Below, piece after piece: positions 49,801 to 62,500 of a DNA stretch of 64,000 nt. Made by a program: the position numbers and the translations under genes. Each line of letters opens with the position of its first letter. Within the stretch, counting starts at the first letter, position 1. The notes beneath the pieces are model-generated. The model was not told where the DNA came from and made no database searches. It saw only the letters and a program-made list of their open reading frames with translations. This stretch comes from Castanea sativa (taxonomy: Eukaryota > Streptophyta > Magnoliopsida > Fagales > Fagaceae), in the NCBI RefSeq assembly GCF_040712315.1, contig NC_134020.1, positions 11,450,751 to 11,514,750 of the forward strand, in the 5' to 3' direction.

Positions 49801-52800
49801 ACAAGGATGGCTCAAAAAGGCTTATCATACAGTGCAATCAGATGACTCAACAACTTGGATTTGGTTATGGCATCAGAGACTAGGACTAGGAATGGCAACG
49901 GGTCGAGTTCGGGCTGGGTTTTTTCATACCTGTACCCGACCCGTTTATTAAACGGATTTTTTTCCCAGGGCCCAGATCCGCCCCGTTGGGCCTTGCGGGC
50001 TCCACGGGCCCCGCCCAATCAGTTAAAAAAAAAATGGAATGAAATAATGAGATTCTTTTGCAAAGCATGTAACCCAAAAAATAGAAACTACCTAAAACCC
50101 AAAACAAATGGCAATCAACCAAAATGCTCTAAACAGAAGATCCTTAACCCAACAGCAAAACAATAAAATAAATAAACAAAGCCGAGAAAAACATTTCCTT
50201 GCAACCATCAACAACCAAAAACTCCGGTGAGAACTCACAAGCAAAGCTATTTCTTCATTTCCTTTTCTTTCAAAATTTGTGTTCAAAGCATAAATTATCA
50301 AATTATTAGATACCCATATAATCAGAACTCTCCCACAAACACCAAAAATGAACCAAATCAAAGGTAGAATAAGCAAAACCCAACCCAAGCTTGATCACCA
50401 AAACCCATCAACTATATAACCAAACAAACACAACCAAAAGGTAAAAATACAAAATGGGTTTCACATATTTTAATAAAAAAAAATTATAAGAGACCCACCA
50501 ATGAAGCCAGTGATCAAACACAAATCCGAAGGTCCCCAAATCATTTCAATGATCTTCTATGCAAATAAAAATCCAACCCAGATGTCAAACTGGGTGAGAC
50601 ATGAGAGAGGGGTGGTTGACGGCGTGAGACATGAGAGGAGAGTGAGTGAGAGTGGGAGAGGAGAGTAAGTCAGAGTGGTGAGTTGAAGAGAAAGAGAAGA
50701 GAGGCAGCTGGTCTGAAGAGATTGTGTGTGAGGTGAGGTGTTTTAGGGTTATAACAATATATATATATATAAGACGGTATGTTAGTAATTGTACATATAT
50801 ATAACCGGGTATTTTTCCAGGCCGGGTTTCAGGTCAGGTTCCGGGGTTTTTTTTATAAAACCCAGACCCGACTCGGACCCGCTTCGGATTTTTTTAAAAC
50901 CCATACCCGACCCTATTTTTTATCGGGCCGGGTAAAATCCAGCCCATTAGGGTCGGGCCGGGTCGGGTATCTGCGGGTCGGATTTAAATTGCCATCCCTA
51001 GCTAGGACATCCCTCTTTTACATTTTTACAAAAAAATTTCCTTCTTTATTTCAGCATGATAATGTTTCCAAATTTCAATGTGAGACATGTGAACTAGCCA
51101 AGCACCAACGAGTGTCCTTTCCTCTTAGTAGTAATAAAAGTTATGCACCTTTTTTGCTTATTCATACGGATGTTTAGGGGCCCTCTAGGGCTGTTTCTCT
51201 AAATGGGTGTCATTGCTTTATTTCCTTTATTGATGATTTTTCACGAACTACTTTGGTATGTTTGTTAAAAGACAAAAGTGGTGTGCTTACTATCATTCAA
51301 ATGTTTTACACAATGGTTCAAATGCAATTCAACACCTCAATAAAAACGAATTGTTCAGACAATGGGGTTGAATATATGTCTGGTACTCTTCAAAAATATT
51401 TTCATGCACATGGTATAAAAACCACTTGTGCTTATACCCCTCAACAAAATGGGGTTGCTAAAAGAAAAAATTGACATCTCCTAGAAGTCACACGGGCTCT
51501 TCTCCTTACTGCCAATGTTCCAAAGTCCTACTTGGGAGATGCCTTGCTCACTACAACTTATCTCATCAATAGAACGCCGTCTCGCAACCTTGACTTCAAG
51601 AGGCCACTTGAGGTACTTTTTCATCTGTACCATCCTCTAATTTTATCATCCCTCCTTGTGTCTTTGGGTGTATCTGCTTTGTTCATCTTCATGGTCAATC
51701 TAGGAGTAAATTAGACCTTCGTGCCCTCAAATGTGTCTTTATAGGTTACTCTACTACTCAAAAGGAATATAAATGTGGTGCGGACATGAGGTACAAGCCT
51801 CCAATTATACGCATGTATGGGAGGAAGAGCAAAAAGAAGACGGCCCAACCTGTGGCCTTATGGATGGAGCTTGCTAGTAATTGGACTTCAAAAATTAAGC
51901 AAGCCTAAGCATTTAATAATTAGGGTTTTTTTTTATGCATCTTCTTGTTTGCTATTTAAGCACTTTTTTCTGATTATTGTAAGACAGATTTGAGAATTAT
52001 AATAAACGTGTGTTTCTTTTACACTGGTGTCGAATCCAGTTTTGTTTGGTGCTGACTCCAAGCAACCCTTAGGTGTTGACTCCTAGGGTTTATTCTTTGT
52101 TTTGTGTGTACCATTGAAAAAGTTTGGTTGTCCTACGTCAGTTTTGGTATTAGAGCAAACTTTCGATCCATACAACACAACCGTAGGCAAACACTTGAAG
52201 AAGCACAACCATCAAAGAACAAAGCAGCCAAAAATGCCGTTACCTTTCAAGTTCTTACCTCATGAGATCTTGAACAAGCCCAAGCCAGTCCCAGTCTGTA
52301 TATACCCTCTTTATCCACATGAGTTTTTCATCCAAGAAGCCAGTGACCCCTTCCAAGCCTGTGACCATCATTCATGCCCGACATTGATCACAGAACCCAC
52401 AAACCACATTACCAAAGAAAAAAAAAAGTGACCCACGCAAGACCCATCAGCCCACCAGCTGCCGAGAACCATCATCAACCTTGATCCACCACTGTTGAGA
52501 ACGTCAAACCACTGCCGCTGCCAAGACCTGAGGCAAGCAGCCACCGGTCTTCCATGTTTCACACTGCCACTGTCTTCCTTGCCTTCGTGCCACCACCAGC
52601 CGTCAATTCCCCAACACCAGTCAAAGACCTTCATCGCAGAGAGTTTTCATTTTGAGTTTCGTTGGTTATTTTAAGTTCCTGTTGTTTCGTTTAACTCTCT
52701 TTAATATTTGAGTAGTGCATCTTATTATTTGGCATAAAAAATAAAATAAAATAAAATAAAAAATTCAAACCAAGCAATAGAAGAGCCCAAGCCCAAGAAC

Positions 52801-55800
52801 AAGTCATTCAAGTGGGCTTTCGTTACAGGGATCAGGTTTTCTTTCTTTGTTTCTTTGGTAGACTCAATTTTTCATTTTTAAATACAAATCTAGTTTCTTA
52901 AAGTGCATAACCCCAGCTTATTTACTTTACCATTGCTTTGATAGCTAGTTGCTATGTTGGCCATTTGTTTCTTTCAATACCCATTAATAAAAATAAAAAA
53001 AAAGGTTATCTGTTTGCTTTGATTAGCCAAAGACAAAATAAAAAAAATCCTTTGAAGTATCTGATTCTTTTTATTAACTGTTGAGTTTTTTATTTTGTGG
53101 AAGTTGCAATTCATTTGGGCTATCTCTCAATATTGTGAACACTATCACTACTTGACTACAATTTATTCCTTTGATTCATTGATCTAGTCTCTACAAACAC
53201 TCTTGCTTGACCTTGATTTTACATTGAGAATTGATTACTCAAACTCTTTGGGAATCTCAACTACATTCATAATTATAGTGGTGCATGCATCTACGTAGTG
53301 GTCGTATCATGTCAAACCTTGAACATCAATCCACTTTTGAGCTTAAGTCTTCCTTAGAGCAAACTATGGAGAGCCTAGCAAAAACTGTCCATGCTTTATT
53401 GAAGAGGGAAGAGTGAGTTGAAGCATCTCAAAAAGAGACTAATAACCATGAAGGAAATAACATGCTTAGACAAAATCATAATAGTCACTTCAATAGGGCT
53501 CCAAACTTCGAACATGATCACTATAATCACAATGGCCACAGGGATTATGATGATAGGATGTTCAAGGAAAAGATAGAAGCACCCACCTTTGATGGTTGTC
53601 TAGACCCATGGGTTTTCACTGATTGGTTACGTTAGATGGAAAAATTCTTTGACTATTACCATTGGGCTAAGGATAAGAAAGTGAGGTATGCTAGGATGAA
53701 GTTAATTGGAAGAGCCGACATTTTCTGGGAGGACCTTGAGGATACCTTAGGCGACAACGTGAACCCCCCATTATTGATTGGCTTGAGATGAAGGATGCAC
53801 TCTCTGAGGAATTATCTTTCTTCATCTTATAGGAGCTCCATCCTCGAGGAATGGGATTGCCTGAAGCAAGGCACTACTCTTGCGGTTGAATATATAGAGA
53901 AATTCAAGGAATTCAAGAAGCAAATTCAAATAGTCAAGGAAGAGGTTGTCAAGCTCAATAGGCTCAAGAAAGGTTTAAATGCTAACCTACTAGGCTATCA
54001 CCCGAGGAGCCACTACCTTAGACCAAGCATATGATCTTGCTAGGTATTGTGAATTAGCATCCAAATCTACCTTTTGGCGACGTTCTGAGCTCTGGAATAC
54101 CTATACCAACCCTCAACCTTTTGGTAGCAAATCTAGACTTGCTCCCCTCCAAAGGTCAACCTAATAGCACCCCGCTAGGAAAAGATGATAAGGGAAAGGG
54201 CTTGGTCAACGAGCCTTCAAGATTAGGTTCTTGCCTCCAATGTTTCAAATGCAATGGGGTTGGACATACTTACAGCAAGTGTGGGGAAAAAACTTGCAAG
54301 GTTATTATAAATAGCGAGAGTTGTATTAATGCAGTGTCCTCTAATGTTGTTTCCTGCTTAGGCTTGAAATTGATCACACATCCTAACCCATATAAAGTGT
54401 CTTGGGTAGACACCTCCTCCATAGCCATAAAAATAAAATTTAAAAAAAAAAAAGATGCCTCGTCCCACTTCAATTCCTCACCAATGGTGTGACGTGATTC
54501 CCATGGACGTGGGGCATATTATCTTAGGTAGATCTTGGTTTTATGATTTGGATGTCACCCTTCATTGGCGATCCAACTCTTATTCATTTGTGTTTGAAGG
54601 TAAGAAAATTGTGCTCAATCCTTGAAACCCAAGCCAATCGACATGAGCAAGAAAGAAGTACCAAAGGCGAAAGGTTTGAACATCATAAGCTCAAAGGCAT
54701 TTAAAATGGTGGCGGTTCAAGAATCAGTTGTGTTTGCCTTAGTTGCTAGGGAACTCAAAGGGGAGGCCCGTGAGGAGCAACTTGAAGAAGTGAAGTCATT
54801 GCTCTAAGAATTTAAAGATGTTTTCCCTAAGAAACAACCTGATCATTTACTACCCATGCATGACATACAACACACCATAGATTTTATGCCTAGAGCGACC
54901 ATCCCAAACTTGCCTCACTATAGGATGGACCCTACAGAGCATGTCGAGTTGCAAAGGCAAGTAGAAGAACTACTTCGAAAGGGATTTGTTCGTGAAAGTA
55001 TGAGTCCAAGTGCAGCTCTTGCACCCTTGACTCCAAAGAAAGATGGAACTTGGAGGATGTGTGTTGATAGTCGTGACATCAACAAGATCACTGTGAAATA
55101 TCCTTTCCCCATCCCTCGATTGGATGATATGTTGGATATGATGGCTGGAGCAACAATCATCTCAAAGATAGACTTGAAAAGTGGATATCATCAAATTAGG
55201 GCTCATCCCTACGTTGAGTGGAAAACTACTTTCTAGACGAAAGATGGTTTATTTGAGTGGATGGTTATGCCTTTTGGATTGTCCAATGCTCCTAGTACCT
55301 TTATGAGAGTGATGACACACGTGCTCAAGCCTTTTATGGGCAAATTCTTGGTGGTCTACTTTGATGACATCCTCATTTATAGCAAATCTAGGGAGCAACA
55401 CTTATACCACCTAACTCAAGTTTGTACTGCCCTTAAAAAGGAGAGTTTATATGGCAACCTCAAGAAGTGCTCTTTCTTTACCGATAAAGTCATTTTCCTA
55501 GATTTCATAGTATCCTCAGAGGGAGTTTCTGCCGACCCCCAAAAGGTTCAAGCAATTATGGATTGGCCTACGCCTAAAAATATCCATGAAATTTGAAGCT
55601 TTCATGGGCTCGCTTCCTTTTATCGCCGATTCATCAAAGGGTTTAGTACCATTATGTCCCCATCACTGACTGCATAAAACAAGGGGAGTTAAATTGGAGG
55701 AAAGCTGCTGCTAAGACTTTCAATGAAGTAAAACAAAAGATGACCGAGGCACTTGTCATGCGTCTCCCTGATTTTACCGAGCCTTTTGAAGTAGAATGTG

Positions 55801-56464
55801 ATGCCTCAGGTCTTGGAATAGGTGGAGTACTTAGTCAAGAGCGCCACCCAATTGCTTATTTTAGTAAGAGATTGAATGATGCTAAGCAAAAAGTACTCCA
55901 CATATGACAGAATTTTATACCATTATTCAAGCTCTTTGGCATTGGCACCATTACCTGTTGTCTCCAAAATTTGTCATCTACTCTGACCATGAAGCCTTGC
56001 GCTATCTCCATTCCCAAATGAAGCTGAATTTTAGGCATGGTAGTTGGGTTGAATTTCTACAACACTACTCCTTTGTGGTGAAACATAGGGCAAGAGTTGA
56101 GAATAAGGCCGCTGATGCGCTAAGCGCTAAGTCTAAGGGTATCTTTGCTATCAATCATGAGTGCTAAGGTTACTGAGTATGAACGACTCAAGGATGACCA
56201 TAAGTCATGCCCAAATTTTGGAGAGCTCTACACTAGCCTAAGTAATGCCTCACAGCCAATCCTGGATGATTATGCTCTTCAAGATGGCTACTTGTTCAAA
56301 GCCAACAAGTTATGTATCACTCAGTCTTCAATGAGAGATTTCCTAGTCTGGGAGACACAAGCTGGGTTGCACCGACACGTCGTTTTTGGCATCGTGTCGG
56401 TGTCCGACACGTATCGGACACCGGAACCGGTACGATTCGCCGGACTCCGGTGTCCAAGCAGTGT

Positions 56465-56512
<48 letters not shown>

Positions 56513-59500
56513 CGACACGGCGCCGACACGGCTCCGACGCGGCTCCGACTCGGCGCCGACACGTTCGACACGCCAGGAGTGAAAAAAAAAAGAGAGAGAA
56601 GAAAATCACAGATTGGTGATCGGCGCTGCCGCTGCGGTGCCCTGTCCATCGCCGCTGCCGTGCCCTCTGCCCGCTGCCACTCCGCTGCCGTTGCCCTCTG
56701 TCCATCGCCGGAGCTAGATCGGGCCGATCGGCGAGCGCCATTGACGTCGCCGATGTGCCCTGTCCCTTCCGATCTCTCTCTCTCTCTCGGCGTGGACGTC
56801 AGATCCGATTTCTTTCTTTAAGCTTCTTCTCTGTGTGTTTTTTTTTTTTTTTTTTTCTTCTTCTTTTAGATATTTGGCCGTTTGGTAATAGGTGAGTGGG
56901 TTACTTATAAACACTCACTGGACAACGTGAATTTTTTTTTTTAATCCCACTCACTTATTATAATTTTATTAATTTATTAAAGTTAAACTTAAATATTGTA
57001 GATGATTTTATTAAAATGAATACTGAAAGTATAAATTAAAAATGAATATTGTAGCTTTTAAATGTAGCCTAATTAAATTTTTGGTTTGTACTCTAAACAT
57101 TTTGTGTATTATTGTACTATTTTGAGTGTTAGTTTATTTATTTGTAGTTCTTACATAATTTAAATTCTAGACATAAACGTATTTTATGTCTAAAAATATT
57201 TAAAAATATGCCTAAATATAAAATTTAATTAATTATTTAATTGCCGTGTCCACGCGGTGTCGTGTCCTTGTTTTTCAAAAATTGCCGTATCGCCGTATCA
57301 GTGTCCGTGTCCGTGCATCATAGGACACAAGTAGGAGGCCTTGCAGGTTATTTTGGTAGAGACAACAATTGAGGAAGTGGAATGTCAATTCTATTGGCCT
57401 GGTCTTAAGAGGGGCATTGCCAAGATAGTTGGTCAATGTCATACATGTCAACTAGCCAAGCATCGCAAGCAAAACACTGGCTTGTATACACCTCTTCTTG
57501 TGCTAGATCGCCCGTGGCAGGATGTGAGTGTACTTTGTGTTTGGATTGCCCTGCACCTTTAGGAAGCATGATTCTATTCTAGTTGTTGATCACTTCTCTA
57601 AGATGACTCATTTTCTACCATGTTCTAAGACCTCTGATGCTTCTAAGATTGCAAAACTCTACTTTGATGAGATTTTCAAACTTTATGGTCTTCCTAAAAC
57701 CATGGTCTCTGATAGGGATGTTCACTTCATGAGTTATTTTTGGAAGACTTAATGGCCTTTAGTAGGCATCAAATTGAAATTTTTCACTGCATTCATCCTC
57801 AGACTAATGGTCAAACTGAGGTGGTTAATTGCAGTCTAAGCAACCTCCTTTGGTGTCTAGCAGGTGAAGCCAATCGGAATGGGGATTCAACTCTTCCTAC
57901 AACCCAGCTTGAATACAATAACTCTATCAATAGGTCTATAGGCACTACTCCTTTCGAGGTTGTGCATGGTTATACGCCTAGGAAGCCACTAGATCTTTGC
58001 CCATGTCCCCACATGTTAGAGTTTCTGAGTCTGCTAAGGCATTTGCACGACATATTCATGATTTGTATAATGAGATTCGCAAAAAAATTCAGGTAAGTAA
58101 TTCTCAATATCAAATTCATGTTGACACTTGTCGACGTCATGCAGAGTTTCAGGTAGGAGATTATGTCATGATTTGGATTCAACCTGAACAGTTTTCCTCT
58201 AGGACCGTTAAGAAATTGCAGGCTCGTAGTATCGGACTATTCAAGGTATTGAAACGGATTGACCCAAATGCATATGTCATTGACCTTTCCCATGATTATG
58301 GTATTAGCTCCTCCTTCAATATAAAGGATCTATTTGCTTATAAAGGCCCCACAGTTATTCCCGATATCCCTTTTGATAAGTCTTTGCTTGATCCTATTAA
58401 TGCCCTTATCCCTACCCCTTTGCCCTTAAATCTCTGCCCTATGCACATAAAGAATCTATTGATGCTATTTTAGATGAACAAATTGTTTCTACTAGGGATG
58501 GAGGAGTTCACCGTTTCCTAATTAATTGGCGGGGGTGACCAGATTCTGATTGCTCATGGATTACTTGAGATGAGCTACATTGACTAGATACTGACTTGCT
58601 TGAGTATTATCAGAGTTCTTTAGATTTCCACTCAACGGGATCGAGTTCTTCTCACCTGAGGGGAGTTGGTGCAGACACAAGGTACAAGCCTCCAATTATA
58701 CGCATGCATGGGAGGAAGAGCAAAAAGAAGATGACCCAATCTGTGGCCTTATGGATGGAGACTGCTAGTAATTGGGCTTAAGAATTAAGCAAGCCCGAGC
58801 ATTTAATAATTAGGGGTTTTTTATGCATCTTGTTGTTTGCTATTTTTTTTTTCTGATTATTGTAAGACAGCTTTGAGAATTATAACAAATGTGTGTTTCT
58901 TTCTTTTACATGGGTGCCGACTCCAGTTTTGCTTGGTGCTGATTCCAAGCAACCATGAGGTGCTAACTCCTAAGGTTTATCCTTTGTTTTGTTGTTGTTT
59001 AATTGTTCCATTGAAATAGTGTGGTTGTCTTGCGTCAAAATCTTATCATCCTCCTTCTCAAAAACACTTGGTGTCAATGGATGTAACCTTCTTTGAGACA
59101 CAATTTTACTTCTCGTCACCTCAAACTCCTCAGGGGGAGTATAATGGTGATGAGGAGTTTTCTGTGCCCTTACTTGTTCCTAGTACCTCCACTAATGTTG
59201 ACTTGAAAACTAATTCCATTGATGTTGAAGTGCAAGAGGCTAATAATTAGTTGCCATCCACTGATGATAAGCCAAATGAGACACCTGTGAAAGAACTAAG
59301 GGTCTATTCAAGGCACTAGAAAAGTAAGACTACTCCTAAAGCTCTTAAGCAATCATCTGAACCTAACTTAGGTAATTCTGCTCCTATTCTCTCTATACCC
59401 ACCATAAATGATATTGATCTTCCTATTGCACAACTCAAAGGAGTTAGATCATGCACTCATCATCCCATATCAAATTCCCTTTCATATTAACATATCTCAC

Positions 59501-62500
59501 TTGAATTTCATTCTTTCCTATCCAAGTTGTCTTCTATGTCTATCCCCCAAACCTTCCAGGAAGCATTAGGAGACCCAAAATGAAAAGAAGCTATGCAAGA
59601 AGAGATGAGAGCTCTTAAGAAAAATGATAAATGGGATTTGGTTGACTTGTAGAATGGAAAAAGGGCAGTTGGATGCAAGTGGGTGTTTACAATTAAGCAT
59701 AAAGTAGATGAGTTAGTGGAAAGATACAAAGCTAGCTTGGTAGCAAATGGTTTCACACACTAGACCAAATATCGCTCATGCAGTAAGTGTGGTAAGTCAG
59801 TTTATGCATTCGCCACGAGAAACACACATGAAAGCCATTCATAGAATTCTCCGTTACTTGAAATCCTCACCAGGTAAAGGAGTACTATTTGCTCGACATG
59901 ATCACTTGAAGATAAAAGCCTATACAGATGCTGATTGGACAGGTTCAATCATAGACCTACGCTCCACCTCTAGATATTGTCTATTTGTTGGAGGTAACTT
60001 GGTTACTTGGCGGAGTAAGAAACAATCAGTGGTTGCAAAATCTAGTGCAGAGGCTGAGTTTAGAGCAATGGCCCATGGAATATGTGAGATATTATGGATG
60101 AAGATATTATTGAGGAAGCTTGGACATGATAGTAAGGATCCCATCAAGCTGTTTTGTGACAATCAAGCAGCAATTAATATTGCTCATAACCCATTTCTAC
60201 ATGATCAGATGATGCATATTGAAATTGATAGACACTTTATCAAGGAGAAACTGCGTAAAGGCATCATTTGTACTCCATATGTGAGAACTGGAGATCAACT
60301 CGCAGACATCTTGACAAAGGGGGTAGCAACTAATCACTTCCACAAAATTCTGGACAAGCTAGGCATGAGAGATATCTACGACTCAGCTTGAGGGGGAGTG
60401 TTGACAAATTCTATGTATGGTATGTGTGGAAAGCTATATATGGTATAATCTTGGGCATGAAGATGAAGGAAATATTCATAGAAGGAAACTGAGTAAGTTG
60501 TAGGGTTTCTCTATTTTTGCTATTGTATTACTATTATAATCAGAGTTGTATATAGTGGAATAAGCAAGCAATAATACAATTATCTTATTCCTCTCTTCTC
60601 TTATTACTAGTTTCTTTTGTTTCTTCAATATTGTCACAACTTATGATTGGTGACATTTGAATGCTTGATTTTACAATAAATCTATATATATATATATATA
60701 TATTTATATTTATTCTACAGGATCAATTCAAATCATTTCAACACTTCAATGTTTCTCTTCATCTACACATATAGAACAAGGGCATTAAACCAATTTTGAT
60801 GTCAAACATATTCTATGCATCATGTTGGATAAAAAATTATTTATATCTTATATGATTTACTAATTTGTATTGGTCAACAGTGTAAAACACCTCGTACTTA
60901 TGTCCAAGACACCCATGTTAATTTTTAAATGCTTTTCATGATTGCTATTATCTTGTAGTCCTCAAGATAACCTTTTTTCTTGATTATCCAAGTAGCCCAT
61001 GCCACAACTTTTTTGGCACATTACTTAGAGAGGGTTTGGATACACGTCTGCGTCTGCGTCCGCGTCCAAACCCTTTCCGCGTTTTTTTTTTTTTTTTTAA
61101 TAGACCAGCGTTTAGTGCACTGTTCATGGGATATGAACAGTGCACTAAGGCACATGAACAGTAAAAAAAGAGTAAACAGTAATTTTTTACACATTTAAAA
61201 ATTATTTTGCTACAGTGTTTTCAGTTTTTAATTTTCAGCAATAAGTTCTATCCAAACAGACCCTTATTGAATGGAAACATTTAACTCAATCAGATTTCCA
61301 TTAAGGGTGAGTTTGGATACTGCTTATTTTACTGAAAACTAAAAACAATAAAAAAGTTACTGTTCATAAGCCAATGCACATGCTGGTTTAAAAAAAATAA
61401 AAATAAAAAAGCTAAAACACGCTTTGCCTGGAGACGTGGACGCAAAAAGCAGTACCTAAACCCAACCTAAAATGGGAGTGGAAAGTCTCTTGGAATAACC
61501 AAATAATGTGGGGAACAACTTTCTTTAGAGCTGATTTCTAAAATATGTTTACTTAATCTCAAAATGGCATTTGGAAATAATTGAGTAAATCACACCAACC
61601 TCCATCAAGGTTTGGTGTGACTACACATGCTATATGCCTATACCCAATTTTCAATAAACAACAACACCCTTCTTAGTTTCAGAAATAATTAACAATCTAG
61701 CCCCTTGACCCCCTATGTCAGTCAACAAGTATTAAGAATGGTCACACAAAATTCCCTTTCAAAGAATTATGCCCAAAAAAAAAAAATATTTTTTAGCCAA
61801 ACCGGCACTGCCACCTCTCTCTTACCACCGCTCCCTTTCAAAGAATGGTCACACAAAATTCCCTTTCAAAGAATTATGCCCAAAAAAAAAAATATATTTT
61901 TTAGCCAAACCGGCACTGCCACCTCTCCCTTACCACCGCTGGACCATCCCCCTTTCTTTTCTATTTCAACCCTCATCTTCTCCACCTCCCACAGTTGTTG
62001 GTTTTGCAAGGTGCCAGCAAGTCAAACAAACATCACAAACCCACCAAACATCCTATAACCAAAAAAACCAAAGCCCAAGCCACAACCACAACCCCAACAC
62101 TGAAAAATCTGGTAACCATCAATGACTTCATGCCAGCACTCCACAGTGGCTAGTTGAGTTGTGAAACCCTTAATTTGAGACCTCCCTTTTGGTCTTGGGA
62201 TTGTATTGATACAGAATCAAATATAGATGATTGATTAGGTGAGTTCTAAGACTGATATTTCACAGTTTTGCTATGCTTAAATGTTAAAGTATTGTTTTGT
62301 GAAAACCTATCAAAAAAAATTATTGCTTTGTGAATGATTTGACATTTTTTTTTAGGGTTCTTTTGGTTTAAATTAAATCATTTTCTAGGTGAGTTATTAT
62401 TTTTATACTTAACAATTTCACCCTTTGGGATGCATTCCTCTCTCGCAGCAACAGACTGAGCACCCATTTAAGATTTCTCTCTCTCTCTTGAGGACTATTA

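Larger units (their letters stand above)
51776..59037 (+). mobile_element. Ty3 chromovirus LTR retrotransposon, both LTRs present
   Basis: LTRs 51776-52140 and 58667-59037 start TGGTGCRGACA and end CGTCA. The primer site TGGTATTAGAGC is at 52145-52156 and the purine tract tgaggggag at 58657-58665. Flanks are aaatg (51771-51775) and aaatc (59038-59042). Order: gag (about 53320-54050), zinc knuckle [14 protein letters not shown] (about 54244-54285), decayed protease, RT, RNase H, integrase and chromodomain. The chromodomain marks a chromovirus and the gag-PR-RT-RH-INT order marks Ty3. It sits in the copia ORF, which resumes at 59043. Stops in gag, RT and integrase and frameshifts make it inactive. 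LTRs are alike but with clear differences, so it is not very recent. Confidence 0.92.
48480..60638 (+). mobile_element. Ty1-copia retrotransposon, 5'-truncated, carrying three insertions
   Basis: Coding pieces in copia order: gag end ([15 protein letters not shown], about 48573-48620), protease-like [15 protein letters not shown] (48940-48980), pre-integrase (WLWHQRLG) at 49850-49885, integrase at 51020-51640 and the KGYKC-type region to 51775. The RT front (DVTFFETQF) is at 59075-59110, and RNase H from 59756 to the stop at 60389-60391. A purine tract (gagggggag) and a 3' LTR (60399-60638) follow. No 5' LTR is seen. Breaks include a 95-bp duplication in gag, many stops, loss of almost all RT between 59752 and 59756, and a Glu-to-Lys change in the third integrase catalytic position (NGVAKRKN). 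It is inactive. Insertions are 49139-49657, 49887-51000 and 51776-59037. Confidence 0.85.

Noticed and set aside
56312..56821. Open frames of 77-169 codons through the T45 run
   Set aside because: They read the homopolymer as poly-Phe or poly-Lys within a non-coding hAT-like element.
61705..62125. Overlapping 117- and 118-codon frames in the RING gene intron
   Set aside because: They come from a 109-bp direct duplication (agaattatgcccaaaaa at 61761 and 61870) and do not match a known protein; likely non-coding.
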